Below are positions 16,633 to 26,490 of a stretch of 64,000 bases of DNA, piece after piece. How positions within the stretch are numbered: the first letter of the stretch is position 1; each line of letters begins with the position of its first letter. Below the pieces are notes generated by a model. The model made no database searches and was not told the origin of the DNA. It saw only the letters and a list, made by a program, of their open reading frames with translations. The stretch lies in the NCBI GenBank assembly GCA_017860455.1, contig JAGDMF010000001.1, positions 62,001 through 126,000 on the forward strand, given 5' to 3'. This DNA is from Bacteroidota bacterium. Its GTDB lineage: Bacteria > Bacteroidota > Bacteroidia > Bacteroidales > WCHB1-69. A program made the translations under genes and the position numbers.

Positions 16633-19600
16633 TTAGAATGCATTTAAGTCTGTTGGTCTCATTGCACAGAAGAATTTCAATGTTCTTTCACCAATATTTG
16701 GTGCACTCACATGAATAATATACACACCACCTGCAATTGGAATATTAGCATTATTCTTTAAATCCCAGGTTACAAAAGTTGATTCAGCATCTCCTTTAGA
16801 AATTTTCTTTACTAATGTTCCACTAACAGTGAATATGGAGATTTCACACTTTTCAGGTAGATTGATGATTTTAACATTGTTTTCCAATGCTGACTGTTCA
16901 TAAGCACTATAACCATAATATGGATTTGGAACAATATTAATTTTATCTAGAATACTTTGGTGAACAGTAACCTCTTTTGTGGTTGGAGCTACATCTTTAG
17001 TTGAGAATTTATACATTGGGAATCCTTTGTTAGGTAAAGCATCAGCTGTTGTTTGATCTTTAATCCATTTTGAGTTAAATCTCCAATAAGGTCTTGTAAC
17101 ACGAATCTTAACTTTAGCTTCATTGGATAACCAGTTGAGCTCTTGGTAAGGAGTTGGCATAGGAATGCTTGTCCACATTACGTTATTAAACAATTGCATT
17201 TTCAACTGACGTCTTAACTTTTGATTATTATCTTCCACAGTATTACTATGAGTAATGGCAGTAACTTTTTGGAATTTTGCATTAACCCATCTACATTCAT
17301 CATAAGCACCACAATCGTAGAAAGCATTATAATTACCATTATTATCTTGGAAATAACCACCATGAGTATTACCATTACTATTTATAGTATTATCATCATC
17401 GTTCCAGTTACGATATCTTTGAGCTCTGTAAATTGCAGATGAAGTATTACCTGAACTGTTTAAAACATAAACATAGTGTTTTCCACCCCAAACTATTTTT
17501 GCATCCCATTGAGGATCACCACCTGATAGATCATAGTTTTCTCTAAATACGTTATATGTAGCTTCATTGATTGCTGTACCATCTGGAGTTATAGCCCAAG
17601 TTGAACTTGGATTGAAAACCATATCAGCACCATTATAATCAGGTAATGAGGAATCTTCACTGAACATTACATTTAAACGTTCACCGGTTTCAACATTGAT
17701 TGCATATCCTGGGAACCAACCCATTCCTGTAGTAGAAATGAGATCACCTTCAGCAGCATTATAACCTTGATCACCAGCTTTTTTACCGTTTTTATCTACA
17801 GATGGAGATTTTCTAGGTTCTTGTTTTAAGGCACCACCTTCAGTAGCATTTTTGTCTTCTCCGGCTTCTAATACGATACAACGAGTCCATTTGGTTTTAT
17901 CTGGTGTTAATACAACATCTACAGAATATAAGTTTGTCATGGTATAGTTGTACCCTGGATGTCCTGTAGTAATATTCCAGTTGTGGAATACAAAATATGC
18001 AGGAACTGGTTCATTATTTGGATCGTCATCAGGATTTACATATTTAGCTTGAGGTCCACCATTATAAGGTGAAGATAAAATATAAGGAGCCCAAGTTCCA
18101 TCATTCACTTTTTCAAATTGAGCAAGTGGATCTTTCCAAATTCTTGTATCTCTGCCATCTTTATCCATGTCTTTGGGTATATGCATATCTTCTTGTCTCC
18201 ATTTGAAATACTCATCTTCTGCTCCATCCTGTGTTTCACCTTCATCAGTCCATGGACCAACAGCTTGAACACCACTTCTAATCCAATTGGATGGGATTGT
18301 TCCTTCAGAATCCTGAACACCCCATAACCATGGTTTCGTTGCATCTTTATATTCAATTGTTGAACCAATGAAATCAACTTGACCATAAAAATAATAACTC
18401 TTATAATTCAAATTTGTATCAGCAATCAACCAATCTAATACTTCAGACTGATGGATTTGGAAATATTTATTTTTAACATTTACAGCCAATCCAAGTGGTA
18501 AGAAAAGTTGCTCATTAGTAACACTAATTGACTTTTGTGATGGAATAGAGCGCATAGCAGAACCATCTATATTAACATATCCTAAATCAATAATTTGTTG
18601 ATCTGTGACATTGTCTGCAAATTCTAATACCCACTCAGTGGTATCAGTTACATCAATGGCTGAATCTGAAGGATCTACAAATTTGATAATATAATCAAGA
18701 GGTTGTACTTTTAGAGGGTCAATAACAGTGATAGAAAGTGGACCAGCATCATTTTTGTATGTGATATCATTTACAGTCCATGTATTATTATCTCCACCAC
18801 TCATAATTTTATTGATTGTTTCATCAGTTAAATCTACAAAGTTACCACCATTACCTTGACCTTGAATTCTGGTAATCTGAGGAGTAGAACCATAAGAGGA
18901 GTTTAAAACAGTACCTTCAGAGTGAGAAGTTGATGGGTGAGGAATAGCTGAAACTGGTTTAATAGATTTACCACCAGCCGCTTTTCTACCAGCTAAATAC
19001 ACTGTTTTTTGACCATATAATCCACCAGTAATATCAGGATTAATGGAGAAAGGAGCATATTCATTGTATGCATAAGCAATAACCAAGAAATAGTAAGTTT
19101 TATAATTTACTAACGTTTTAGAACCGGAAGCGAATGCATCTTGTGTTACTTTAAGAGTATGGAAAATACCGTTATTAGCACCATTTACTTTTTCAACAGG
19201 AACTGAAGTTCCAAGTGCATCATTGTATTCCCAGTTGATTAATTGTCCAATGGAAGTACCATTTTCTTTGAAATTTTCAATGTCACATTGTGCAATTAAT
19301 CTGGATTTTTCAGAATTATAGATTTCAGATACACTAACATTACTATTTTTTAATTGGAATATTTGATATCCTTCAAATCTATATTTATTATCAGCCTCTG
19401 TTTCAGTTCCAAAAATTTTCTTAGGAATTTGAGCATCAACTTCTTCATATTGCTCTAAGTAGTTATTACTTAGTGGGTCATCGTTAGTTACATAAAGGAT
19501 TAATTCTTGATCTAATTCTCTAACTGCAAGATCTGGTGCATCTGGTCCATCAAGTACTTTAAAACAATTTTCAAATAAAGCCTGACATTTATCATCAGCT

Positions 19601-21288
19601 ATTTTTAGAAGTTCAACGGAAGCCCATGCTCCACCTTGTGAAGCTCTTGCCCAAGGAATACCTACAGTGATATAGTTTACAGCGCCTGCTTTCAATGTGA
19701 AAGGTCCTGCAGATTGCATAAAACGACGGTCAAAAGGTGGATTTTGTTCACCTTCTTCTGTCCAAAGTTTTCCATATTGTGGATCTTCTCCTTTTGTTCC
19801 CCAATTACATGGGTCAGTATCACCTGGGAACATAAAATCACATTCAGGAACATTACCACGATTCCAAGCGTTTCCGCCATATTGCATATGTGTTCCATCT
19901 TTCCAGATTCCTTGAAGTAGATTATAGTATTCAAAAGCAACTGAAGGGTCACCTCTAGGAGAGTCATCATTATTATGATATACAAAACGTCTCATACCAA
20001 AACGTTCATTATCCAGAATTCCATCTCCAAAGTTTACTCCATTAATTGCAAATTGGTCATTTTCAAATCCTGTTATTTCTGCACTATTAACAAATTGTTG
20101 ACAGTAACCGGTAGTTGAAATTGAATCTTTATTGAAACGAGGATTATCTCTGTCATCAGGATCGATATAGGGTCCTTGGAAAAAGTCAACACCCACAGCT
20201 GGTGGTTGATTACCATAGTGTTGAATTTGACCTGAACCATCAGTTTCTCTTCCGTTATAGCAATATCCAAGACCTCTTAAAACATCACAACCAACAAAAT
20301 CATCATCAGCAAAACCTAAATCTGGGTCAACCCATTGAGAGAAGAAAGTGTTTGTTAAAGCATAAGTTGAACGGTTGATGATTTCATAAGAATAGAAAGT
20401 CATATTGTTTAATTCGTCATTCGTAGCGAAAGCAAAAGCTTGTCCACGAATTTCCAAACCGATTGGGTCTCCTTGTGATTCAGTGTGAGGACCTCCTTTA
20501 TCGTTAAATATCCAAAATAAAGTTTCATCCCCTTTTAAAACGTGGTCAGCATAAATCATTTTATTATCATAACCATAATTTTGTTGAATCCAGGTTCTTT
20601 CTGGAGTCCAAGGTAATAGATCCTGAGCTGCAAGAGCAATATTATCAGGGGTCCATGGACAAAGATCATTATTTAAATCGTAATAAGGATAGTCACCGGC
20701 ATTATAATCGTAAACACCATCTTCGTTAACATCTTTAAAAGGAGCTAAGTAATATGACTGTCCTGGTTGACCATGAGCCGGCCATTGAGTAATACTTGAT
20801 GGAGGAGTATAAGTTGGATCATTTGTTGCATGAGCAGCAATATGAGCTTCCACTTCTGCACGTGTAATTTTGAAATGTTTATCATACTTACTACATGTTT
20901 GTTGATTAATAGAAGCACCTTCAATTGTAAGAGGACCAGTCCAGTAATCATCTCCAATTTGACGGAATCTTACTGCAGCTAATCTCAATTGTTGACTAAC
21001 GTCGCGACCTCCAATCCAAAGAGCAGCGGCAAACATGGATGTTTTACCTGATCCTCTTGGAACCTCATATTGAGCAATTTCTTTAAACCACATAGTACCA
21101 TTTGTTTCAACATAAGCTCTTACATTGTTAATGGTAAGTTGATTGGAGTTTGTTGCAGGCAAACAAGTGGCAGATTCCTTTTGAACAGGAGCCTGGATTG
21201 TACCCACATATTTTTTTGCAAAAAGGGAGGGGGACACAATAATTACCAGAAGTGTAATTAAAACTAAAATTTTGTTTTTATTATTCAT
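16633..21288 (-). CDS. Giant exported protein with C-terminal T9SS type A-like sorting domain
   Basis: This 1551-residue protein starts with a signal peptide (hydrophobic about residues 6-24, ending SLFAKK). The C-terminal 90 residues (INIVPNPYYGYSAYEQ ... IYIIHVSAPNIGERTLKFF pattern) look like a type A T9SS sorting domain: PNP motif, beta strands, a G-x-Y-I-I-H turn and a late Lys-Phe-Phe. The tail continues about 10 residues past the usual end. The body is rich in Asn, Asp, Gly, Trp and Tyr with repeated DxNxDG-type calcium-binding-like motifs (KDVNEDGVYDYNAGDYPYYD, MDKDGRD). I recognise no enzymatic domain. It lies 33 bases after a TonB receptor and 35 bases before the PorV-like gene. Confidence 0.8.
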   Translation of the reverse strand: MNNKNKILVLITLLVIIVSPSLFAKKYVGTIQAPVQKESATCLPATNSNQLTINNVRAYVETNGTMWFKEIAQYEVPRGSGKTSMFAAALWIGGRDVSQQLRLAAVRFRQIGDDYWTGPLTIEGASINQQTCSKYDKHFKITRAEVEAHIAAHATNDPTYTPPSSITQWPAHGQPGQSYYLAPFKDVNEDGVYDYNAGDYPYYDLNNDLCPWTPDNIALAAQDLLPWTPERTWIQQNYGYDNKMIYADHVLKGDETLFWIFNDKGGPHTESQGDPIGLEIRGQAFAFATNDELNNMTFYSYEIINRSTYALTNTFFSQWVDPDLGFADDDFVGCDVLRGLGYCYNGRETDGSGQIQHYGNQPPAVGVDFFQGPYIDPDDRDNPRFNKDSISTTGYCQQFVNSAEITGFENDQFAINGVNFGDGILDNERFGMRRFVYHNNDDSPRGDPSVAFEYYNLLQGIWKDGTHMQYGGNAWNRGNVPECDFMFPGDTDPCNWGTKGEDPQYGKLWTEEGEQNPPFDRRFMQSAGPFTLKAGAVNYITVGIPWARASQGGAWASVELLKIADDKCQALFENCFKVLDGPDAPDLAVRELDQELILYVTNDDPLSNNYLEQYEEVDAQIPKKIFGTETEADNKYRFEGYQIFQLKNSNVSVSEIYNSEKSRLIAQCDIENFKENGTSIGQLINWEYNDALGTSVPVEKVNGANNGIFHTLKVTQDAFASGSKTLVNYKTYYFLVIAYAYNEYAPFSINPDITGGLYGQKTVYLAGRKAAGGKSIKPVSAIPHPSTSHSEGTVLNSSYGSTPQITRIQGQGNGGNFVDLTDETINKIMSGGDNNTWTVNDITYKNDAGPLSITVIDPLKVQPLDYIIKFVDPSDSAIDVTDTTEWVLEFADNVTDQQIIDLGYVNIDGSAMRSIPSQKSISVTNEQLFLPLGLAVNVKNKYFQIHQSEVLDWLIADTNLNYKSYYFYGQVDFIGSTIEYKDATKPWLWGVQDSEGTIPSNWIRSGVQAVGPWTDEGETQDGAEDEYFKWRQEDMHIPKDMDKDGRDTRIWKDPLAQFEKVNDGTWAPYILSSPYNGGPQAKYVNPDDDPNNEPVPAYFVFHNWNITTGHPGYNYTMTNLYSVDVVLTPDKTKWTRCIVLEAGEDKNATEGGALKQEPRKSPSVDKNGKKAGDQGYNAAEGDLISTTGMGWFPGYAINVETGERLNVMFSEDSSLPDYNGADMVFNPSSTWAITPDGTAINEATYNVFRENYDLSGGDPQWDAKIVWGGKHYVYVLNSSGNTSSAIYRAQRYRNWNDDDNTINSNGNTHGGYFQDNNGNYNAFYDCGAYDECRWVNAKFQKVTAITHSNTVEDNNQKLRRQLKMQLFNNVMWTSIPMPTPYQELNWLSNEAKVKIRVTRPYWRFNSKWIKDQTTADALPNKGFPMYKFSTKDVAPTTKEVTVHQSILDKINIVPNPYYGYSAYEQSALENNVKIINLPEKCEISIFTVSGTLVKKISKGDAESTFVTWDLKNNANIPIAGGVYIIHVSAPNIGERTLKFFCAMRPTDLNAF

Positions 21289-21321
21289 AACCTTTTATAT
21301 TTTTCTTTGTAATTAATGTTA

Positions 21322-24300
21322 TTAAAAGCCAAATAATACTCCTAGACTAACTGTAGTTGGTGAACTATAATTATAAGGATTACGCATTGCCATATTGTAA
21401 TAGTTAACAAAAGAAGGAACGTAAATTTGACTATTAATTAATTGTTGGAACTGTTCTGATGCTAAAACACCATCATCTTCAGGATTACCAGTATAAGTAT
21501 AAACACTTACTACATTTTTAAAGTTAAATATGTTGGCAATATCTATATAAACAGATAAGTTTCCTTGTTTTGAAGGTTTGTTATTTTCATCTTTTTTACC
21601 AAATTTAAAATCGAAACTTTTGTCAATTCTAACATCACATTGGAAAATCCATGGTCTGTTTGATCCATTGATAGAACCTGATAATTGAGATTTACCACCT
21701 AATCCGAAATTAGAGAAAGGGGTATTAGATCTGCTGTATGGCATACCGGATGCAGCAGAGAAGAAAATAGAAGCACTGGTATTTTGTAACCAATATACTT
21801 TTTTGGTTGTTTTTCCATCTTTAGATTTTCTTTCAATTTCTGGGCCTTGATTTGGTCCGAAACCATAATTGATGGTTGCTGTCATTCTGTGTCTTTGGTC
21901 AAAACTTAAATTGGTTAACGTTCTTAAGTTAGGTTGACCTGAAGCAATAATGGCTAAGTTTGATCCTGCAGAAGAACCTGTACCTTTTGCAAACTGAAGA
22001 GTATAATTAGCTCTGAAAGTTAAATTTTTAGTTCCAATTAAATTGTATCCAAGAGTGAAACCCTGAACAGTACCAAAGTCAATATTGTCAAAAGAATAAT
22101 AGGTACTAGGATATGCCCCTGTAAAACGGTATGATTGAATTTGGTCACGTTTTTCAGAATAATAGGCGGATAAGCTAATCCCGGCACTTTGGCTTAATCT
22201 TTGTTGGAAACCAATTTCATAATCTATACTTCTTTGAGGTTTTAGATTTGGATTGTTAACAGAATTGCCTGCATTAGATCCAAATTTTTCAATAAATAAG
22301 TAACTTACAGGGTTTAATTGTAAATTAGTTGGTCTATAAGAGATTACATTGTAGTTTGCATAGAATAATGATTGTTCACCAACAGGGAATGAGAAAGATA
22401 AACGAGGCATTACAGACCATTGAGGAATATAATCTTCAAAAGCTTTTCCACTTACTTTAGAGATGGCTGTTTCATCAAGAGCTTCAATAAGCGCAGGTCC
22501 ACCGGTTGCACCAAGCAATGTAGTTGGGTCAGTAATTTGTTGTCCATTGGCATCATACCAATCTCTACCATCACGATATCCAATAATAGATTGTGTATTA
22601 CCATCAGGTGTTTTACCCTTTTCATTGATATATACCACCCAACTATCTTCCGCATTACTTACAAATCTATCATCTCCAAATCCAAATTCACCGGATTTTA
22701 AAGAACCAACAGTGTGAGCTTCTCTAAATAAGAAAGGATCTTTTAACACTTGTTGATTGGCATCAAAACGGTCAACACGAATACCGGCACTTACTACTAA
22801 ATTTTTAATAGAAAGTTTATCCTGAATATAAAATGCTAAATAGATCGGTTCATAAGCTCCAATTGCATAATTGAACACTTTATTACCATTATTATCTGTT
22901 TCTCCATCAAAGAAGTCAGTAATACTGGTTTTTTTAGTTGTACGATTTGTACCAGTATAGTCGTATCCATAATAACCCACCATTGGACCACTGATACCGA
23001 TTAATAATTCGTCAGCAGAGAACATTCCAATTTCGAATAAACTTGGATCGTAACTATCGATATCCAACCAATCGTCACCATTAGGATCAAGACCCAATTT
23101 AATACGAAGATTTCTGTCAAATGAAGATTGATCAGACAAATTGACTAATTGATTGTATTCAATTGTATCATTAGCTTCCACATTAAAATAATCGTATCCT
23201 GGAGTATAGGGGTGCTCAACATCTAACTGACTGATATGGAAGTTTTGTTTTTGTCTCATAATGGTCCATAAACTATATGGAGCAACACTCCATGATCTGT
23301 AAGTAAGTTTTTCAATTTCGAAACCTAATTTTACATCATGGTCATTTAAGTTGATTGAAATATTTGCTTTTGCAGAAAGAACTGCATTACGTGATTTTCC
23401 GTAACCGGAAGAAACAGAACCAGGCATTGGATATAAACCATAGATAGCACTAGGACCATCTCCATTTCTTAAAGCTCCAAAGGAAGAATAAAGAGTGAGA
23501 TTATAAGGTATAGTATATCCAAAATAATTATTAAAGAATTCAGGAGAATAACGATCTACAAAATTTTGAGTATAGATAGCCAAATCAGGATTGGAAGAAG
23601 TAGATGCATCAAATGTTACAATTGAATCATAAACAGTTTTTAGAACCACCATATTTCTGTATAAAACAGAATCAATCCAGATGTCTTCTCTATTATAAAT
23701 TTTTGCACGTTTGGTAGTGAATTTTCCAATATGACCATATTTGAAATAGTTGTCTTTAAATCGGGAATCTTCAGAAACATAATCAGAAATTGAGTAGCTC
23801 ACATTAACGTCATACATAATATTTTTAAGTACTTCATCTGGATTTTTTGAATCAGGAGCTTTTACTCTATGCGTTAAACGACCATAAATTCTTAATGTTG
23901 AACCATGTCCTACTCCATTATTGGCATTATTGAAAACAGAATTATAAAGTCCCCAATCTTTACCAAAGCTATATTCATAAGTTCCTCCAACAGTAAGTTT
24001 TATCGTGTTTTTTGGAATTCCACTTTCAAATTTACCACCACCGCCAACAATGTCAATTTTACCAGTAAATGTGAAGCCATAAGATTCAGCATTTTGTCTA
24101 ACTCTTTGTTTATAAAAAGATTCAGACGTTAGATATTCACCGTTTGAATAGTTGGCCCCTAATTGTAAATCGTCATAACGTAAAGGATTAGCTTTAAGGG
24201 TTGAAATTGCTTCATCCGTAGCTCTCCAGGTACCACCTCTGGAAGGTGACCCATCCTTATTGTAGTATGCTTCACCACTTAATAAAAATCCGGCTTTTGA

Positions 24301-25086
24301 AGGATAGTTTGGTTTTTCACCCTTGATTAATGGACCGCTAAATGAAATTGCGGCTAGAAAGTTATTGTATCCATCCACAGATCCTCTAACTTCAGAACTA
24401 AATGTATAAACACTAGGTGCACCTTTAGTGTTAATTACTCTAAAACTAGTACCATCGCCAAACTCAGCAGGAATTGCACCTGTTAAAAGTTCAATACTCT
24501 CAATGGAGTTAAAGTTTACATTACCGTTACGAACAACAACACCATCAATAATGGTTTTTTGTCCATCTGAACGGTTTCCTCTAACATTTGAATTCCCAGC
24601 AGCATCCATAGATGTACCTTCAGCTCCACTTAAAGCACTGTTAATATTTCTTCCAACAGTTTTTTTAAGTTGTTCACCTGAGACTTGCATACCTATAGCA
24701 GAAGTAGGGTCTTTAATAGGAGAAGATGCTTTTACATCAATTATACCTAACTGATTTGAACAATCTAATTCAATATCAGCCAACATAACTGTTGCACTTC
24801 CATTATTGGAAATCCCTTTTAGTCCAGCTTTTCCGCTACAGTTTGCAGAATTCCCAGCAATAACTTCAAAAGTACCAGCAGAAACTCCAAAAAACTGAAA
24901 TTCTCCTTTCTCATCAGTTATCATTAAACCAACAACGTCAGTACCTTTATACAGCATAACTTGCTGGTACTGTTGTGGTTCACCACTAGGAGTAACAATT
25001 GTACCTTTAATGATACCGGTCTGACCAAACAAACAGTTGGCGGCAAAAATCATTACACTAAGTGTAAAAAGTAATTTTTTAATCAT
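21322..25086 (-). CDS. TonB-dependent receptor with N-terminal carboxypeptidase-regulatory-like domain
   Basis: A 1254-residue outer-membrane receptor. After a signal peptide (cleavage near CLFGQ) comes a beta-sandwich of the CarboxypepD_reg type (GIIKGTIVTPSGEPQQYQQVMLYKG). The plug domain around residues 120-220 has VRGNRSDGQKTIIDGVVVRNG and IESIELLTGAIPAEFGDG. The large barrel ends in a strand terminating with Phe. There is no SusD-like partner gene, so it is not a standard SusCD glycan pair; the 3' partners are the giant secreted protein and a PorV-like barrel. The ligand is unknown. No -7 box was seen in the upstream 120 bases. Confidence 0.92.
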   Translation of the reverse strand: MIKKLLFTLSVMIFAANCLFGQTGIIKGTIVTPSGEPQQYQQVMLYKGTDVVGLMITDEKGEFQFFGVSAGTFEVIAGNSANCSGKAGLKGISNNGSATVMLADIELDCSNQLGIIDVKASSPIKDPTSAIGMQVSGEQLKKTVGRNINSALSGAEGTSMDAAGNSNVRGNRSDGQKTIIDGVVVRNGNVNFNSIESIELLTGAIPAEFGDGTSFRVINTKGAPSVYTFSSEVRGSVDGYNNFLAAISFSGPLIKGEKPNYPSKAGFLLSGEAYYNKDGSPSRGGTWRATDEAISTLKANPLRYDDLQLGANYSNGEYLTSESFYKQRVRQNAESYGFTFTGKIDIVGGGGKFESGIPKNTIKLTVGGTYEYSFGKDWGLYNSVFNNANNGVGHGSTLRIYGRLTHRVKAPDSKNPDEVLKNIMYDVNVSYSISDYVSEDSRFKDNYFKYGHIGKFTTKRAKIYNREDIWIDSVLYRNMVVLKTVYDSIVTFDASTSSNPDLAIYTQNFVDRYSPEFFNNYFGYTIPYNLTLYSSFGALRNGDGPSAIYGLYPMPGSVSSGYGKSRNAVLSAKANISINLNDHDVKLGFEIEKLTYRSWSVAPYSLWTIMRQKQNFHISQLDVEHPYTPGYDYFNVEANDTIEYNQLVNLSDQSSFDRNLRIKLGLDPNGDDWLDIDSYDPSLFEIGMFSADELLIGISGPMVGYYGYDYTGTNRTTKKTSITDFFDGETDNNGNKVFNYAIGAYEPIYLAFYIQDKLSIKNLVVSAGIRVDRFDANQQVLKDPFLFREAHTVGSLKSGEFGFGDDRFVSNAEDSWVVYINEKGKTPDGNTQSIIGYRDGRDWYDANGQQITDPTTLLGATGGPALIEALDETAISKVSGKAFEDYIPQWSVMPRLSFSFPVGEQSLFYANYNVISYRPTNLQLNPVSYLFIEKFGSNAGNSVNNPNLKPQRSIDYEIGFQQRLSQSAGISLSAYYSEKRDQIQSYRFTGAYPSTYYSFDNIDFGTVQGFTLGYNLIGTKNLTFRANYTLQFAKGTGSSAGSNLAIIASGQPNLRTLTNLSFDQRHRMTATINYGFGPNQGPEIERKSKDGKTTKKVYWLQNTSASIFFSAASGMPYSRSNTPFSNFGLGGKSQLSGSINGSNRPWIFQCDVRIDKSFDFKFGKKDENNKPSKQGNLSVYIDIANIFNFKNVVSVYTYTGNPEDDGVLASEQFQQLINSQIYVPSFVNYYNMAMRNPYNYSSPTTVSLGVLFGF

Positions 25087-25207
25087 AGCCTTTATTTTAT
25101 ATTAAACATTATTTTTTCATTACAATATTTTGGGCGGTAAATTTATAAAAAATATAGATACCATTTTATCATATCATCTTAAAATCTAAAAAAAAATTGA
25201 TATTCAA

Positions 25208-25654
25208 TTAATTATACCTTCTTTTCAGTATTTCTGAGTACAAAAAACCTTTCCTGATTTCGTCCTGTTCTATAGAAATATTAATTTTGTTTTCATCTTC
25301 ATTATCAGCTACTTGCATCTTATTTTCCCCCATTTTTTGCTTATCAGATTTGTTTTTTTGGGGTTGTGCAAAATCGGTTTCCAAAGAGGCTGTTTCCAAC
25401 GTTTCCGAAGAAAATTTCCGATTTTTCAGCAATTGGTGTTCATCAAACTGCTCATAAGTTTCATATTCGCTATTGATCGGAGGAGCCTTTTTGGAATATT
25501 CTTCACTTGGCTGTTCTTTATACTCTTCAAAGGGGGAATAGGGAGGATTTGGGGTTTCAGCTTCTGCCTTACTTTTTGCTTTTCGGATAAATTTAAACAG
25601 ATAGAATGCAATCACCAGTAAAATGATAATGATTTGTTTCGGTTCCATGGTCAA
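25208..25654 (-). CDS. Small membrane-anchored hypothetical protein
   Basis: A 148-residue protein with one N-terminal membrane helix (about residues 6-22, followed by FIRKAKSK) and a long charged, low-complexity tail rich in Glu, Lys, Pro and Gln. No family is recognised. The tail probably is disordered and cytoplasmic, judging from the Lys/Arg residues right after the helix. The start overlaps the stop of the exonuclease gene by 4 bases, so it is the last gene of that operon. The 120 bases between it and the TonB receptor hold only AT-rich sequence with no clear signal. Confidence 0.6.
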   Translation of the reverse strand: MTMEPKQIIIILLVIAFYLFKFIRKAKSKAEAETPNPPYSPFEEYKEQPSEEYSKKAPPINSEYETYEQFDEHQLLKNRKFSSETLETASLETDFAQPQKNKSDKQKMGENKMQVADNEDENKINISIEQDEIRKGFLYSEILKRRYN

Positions 25655-26481
25655 CTATTTAATTTATTTTTAAGGTCTGTTAATTTCATTTCTGTCCAGA
25701 TTTGATCGATCACTTTCTTAGTAAATCTAGGAAAGTCTGATTTTTTCATCCAATCGAAATAGGCGGGTTCTTTAGTAAAAATCTCTCTAACACTCTTCCC
25801 TTTGTGTTTTCCAAAATTAAAAATTTCAATATCATTTTCATCAAAAACAATGTGTCCGGCAAAATCAACACTTCTATTATCGGAGGTAAAAAAGCTTAAC
25901 ATTTTTACATCATTTGTAATGGCAACTGAAGTACCATTTTTTTTGTCCTGATACATTTGACCTTCATAAAGATCAAGTTGTCCTTTTAGAACTTTGTAGG
26001 TTGCTTTTGTATCTGCTTCTGCCTGATGAGCATTCTCTAATTCTGCATTACAATAAAACTTATAAGCTGCACTTAATGTTCTGGGTTCCATTTTATGAAA
26101 GATATTTTGAACATCAATAAATTTGACTCCTCTGAGATCAAAATTTATATTCACTCTTAAAAATTCTTCCATTAAAAGTGGGAGATCAAATTTATTGGAA
26201 TTGTAACCTGCAATATCGCAGTTTTGCATAAAAAGGGCTATTTCTGTGCCAATTTCTGCAAAATTAGGCTCATTTATGACATCTTCGTTCGAAATTCCAT
26301 GAATAGCAAAAGCCTCATCCGAGATTTTAACATCAGGTTTTACACGATATGTTTTGGAAATTTCTGTTTGATCAGGAAGCACTTTCAATAATGAGATTTC
26401 AACAATCTGGTCTTTGCTTATATTCAGGCCTGTTGTTTCCAGATCAAAGAAAACCAATGGTTTTTCCAGTTTTAAGTTCAT
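25651..26481 (-). CDS. 3'-5' exonuclease (DnaQ-like) with C-terminal DUF3820-like domain
   Basis: The 276-residue protein starts with the DEDDh exonuclease fold: FFDLETTGLN (Exo I, two acidic ligands), GYNSNKFDLPLL (Exo II) and NAHQAEADTKAT (Exo III with the catalytic His). After residue about 210 comes FNFGKHKGKSVREIFTKEPAYFDWMKKSDFP, which looks like the small DUF3820-type module found at the end of such nucleases. It could be a DNA polymerase III epsilon-like proofreading protein or a stand-alone DNA/RNA exonuclease. It follows the T9SS protein gene by 9 bases. Confidence 0.88.
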   Translation of the reverse strand: MNLKLEKPLVFFDLETTGLNISKDQIVEISLLKVLPDQTEISKTYRVKPDVKISDEAFAIHGISNEDVINEPNFAEIGTEIALFMQNCDIAGYNSNKFDLPLLMEEFLRVNINFDLRGVKFIDVQNIFHKMEPRTLSAAYKFYCNAELENAHQAEADTKATYKVLKGQLDLYEGQMYQDKKNGTSVAITNDVKMLSFFTSDNRSVDFAGHIVFDENDIEIFNFGKHKGKSVREIFTKEPAYFDWMKKSDFPRFTKKVIDQIWTEMKLTDLKNKLNS

Positions 26482-26490
26482 TTTTGTTTT

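Noticed and set aside
24428-24754. 108-codon plus-strand open frame inside the TonB receptor gene
   Set aside because: It is the antisense shadow of the plug domain coding region, without promoter or recognisable protein.
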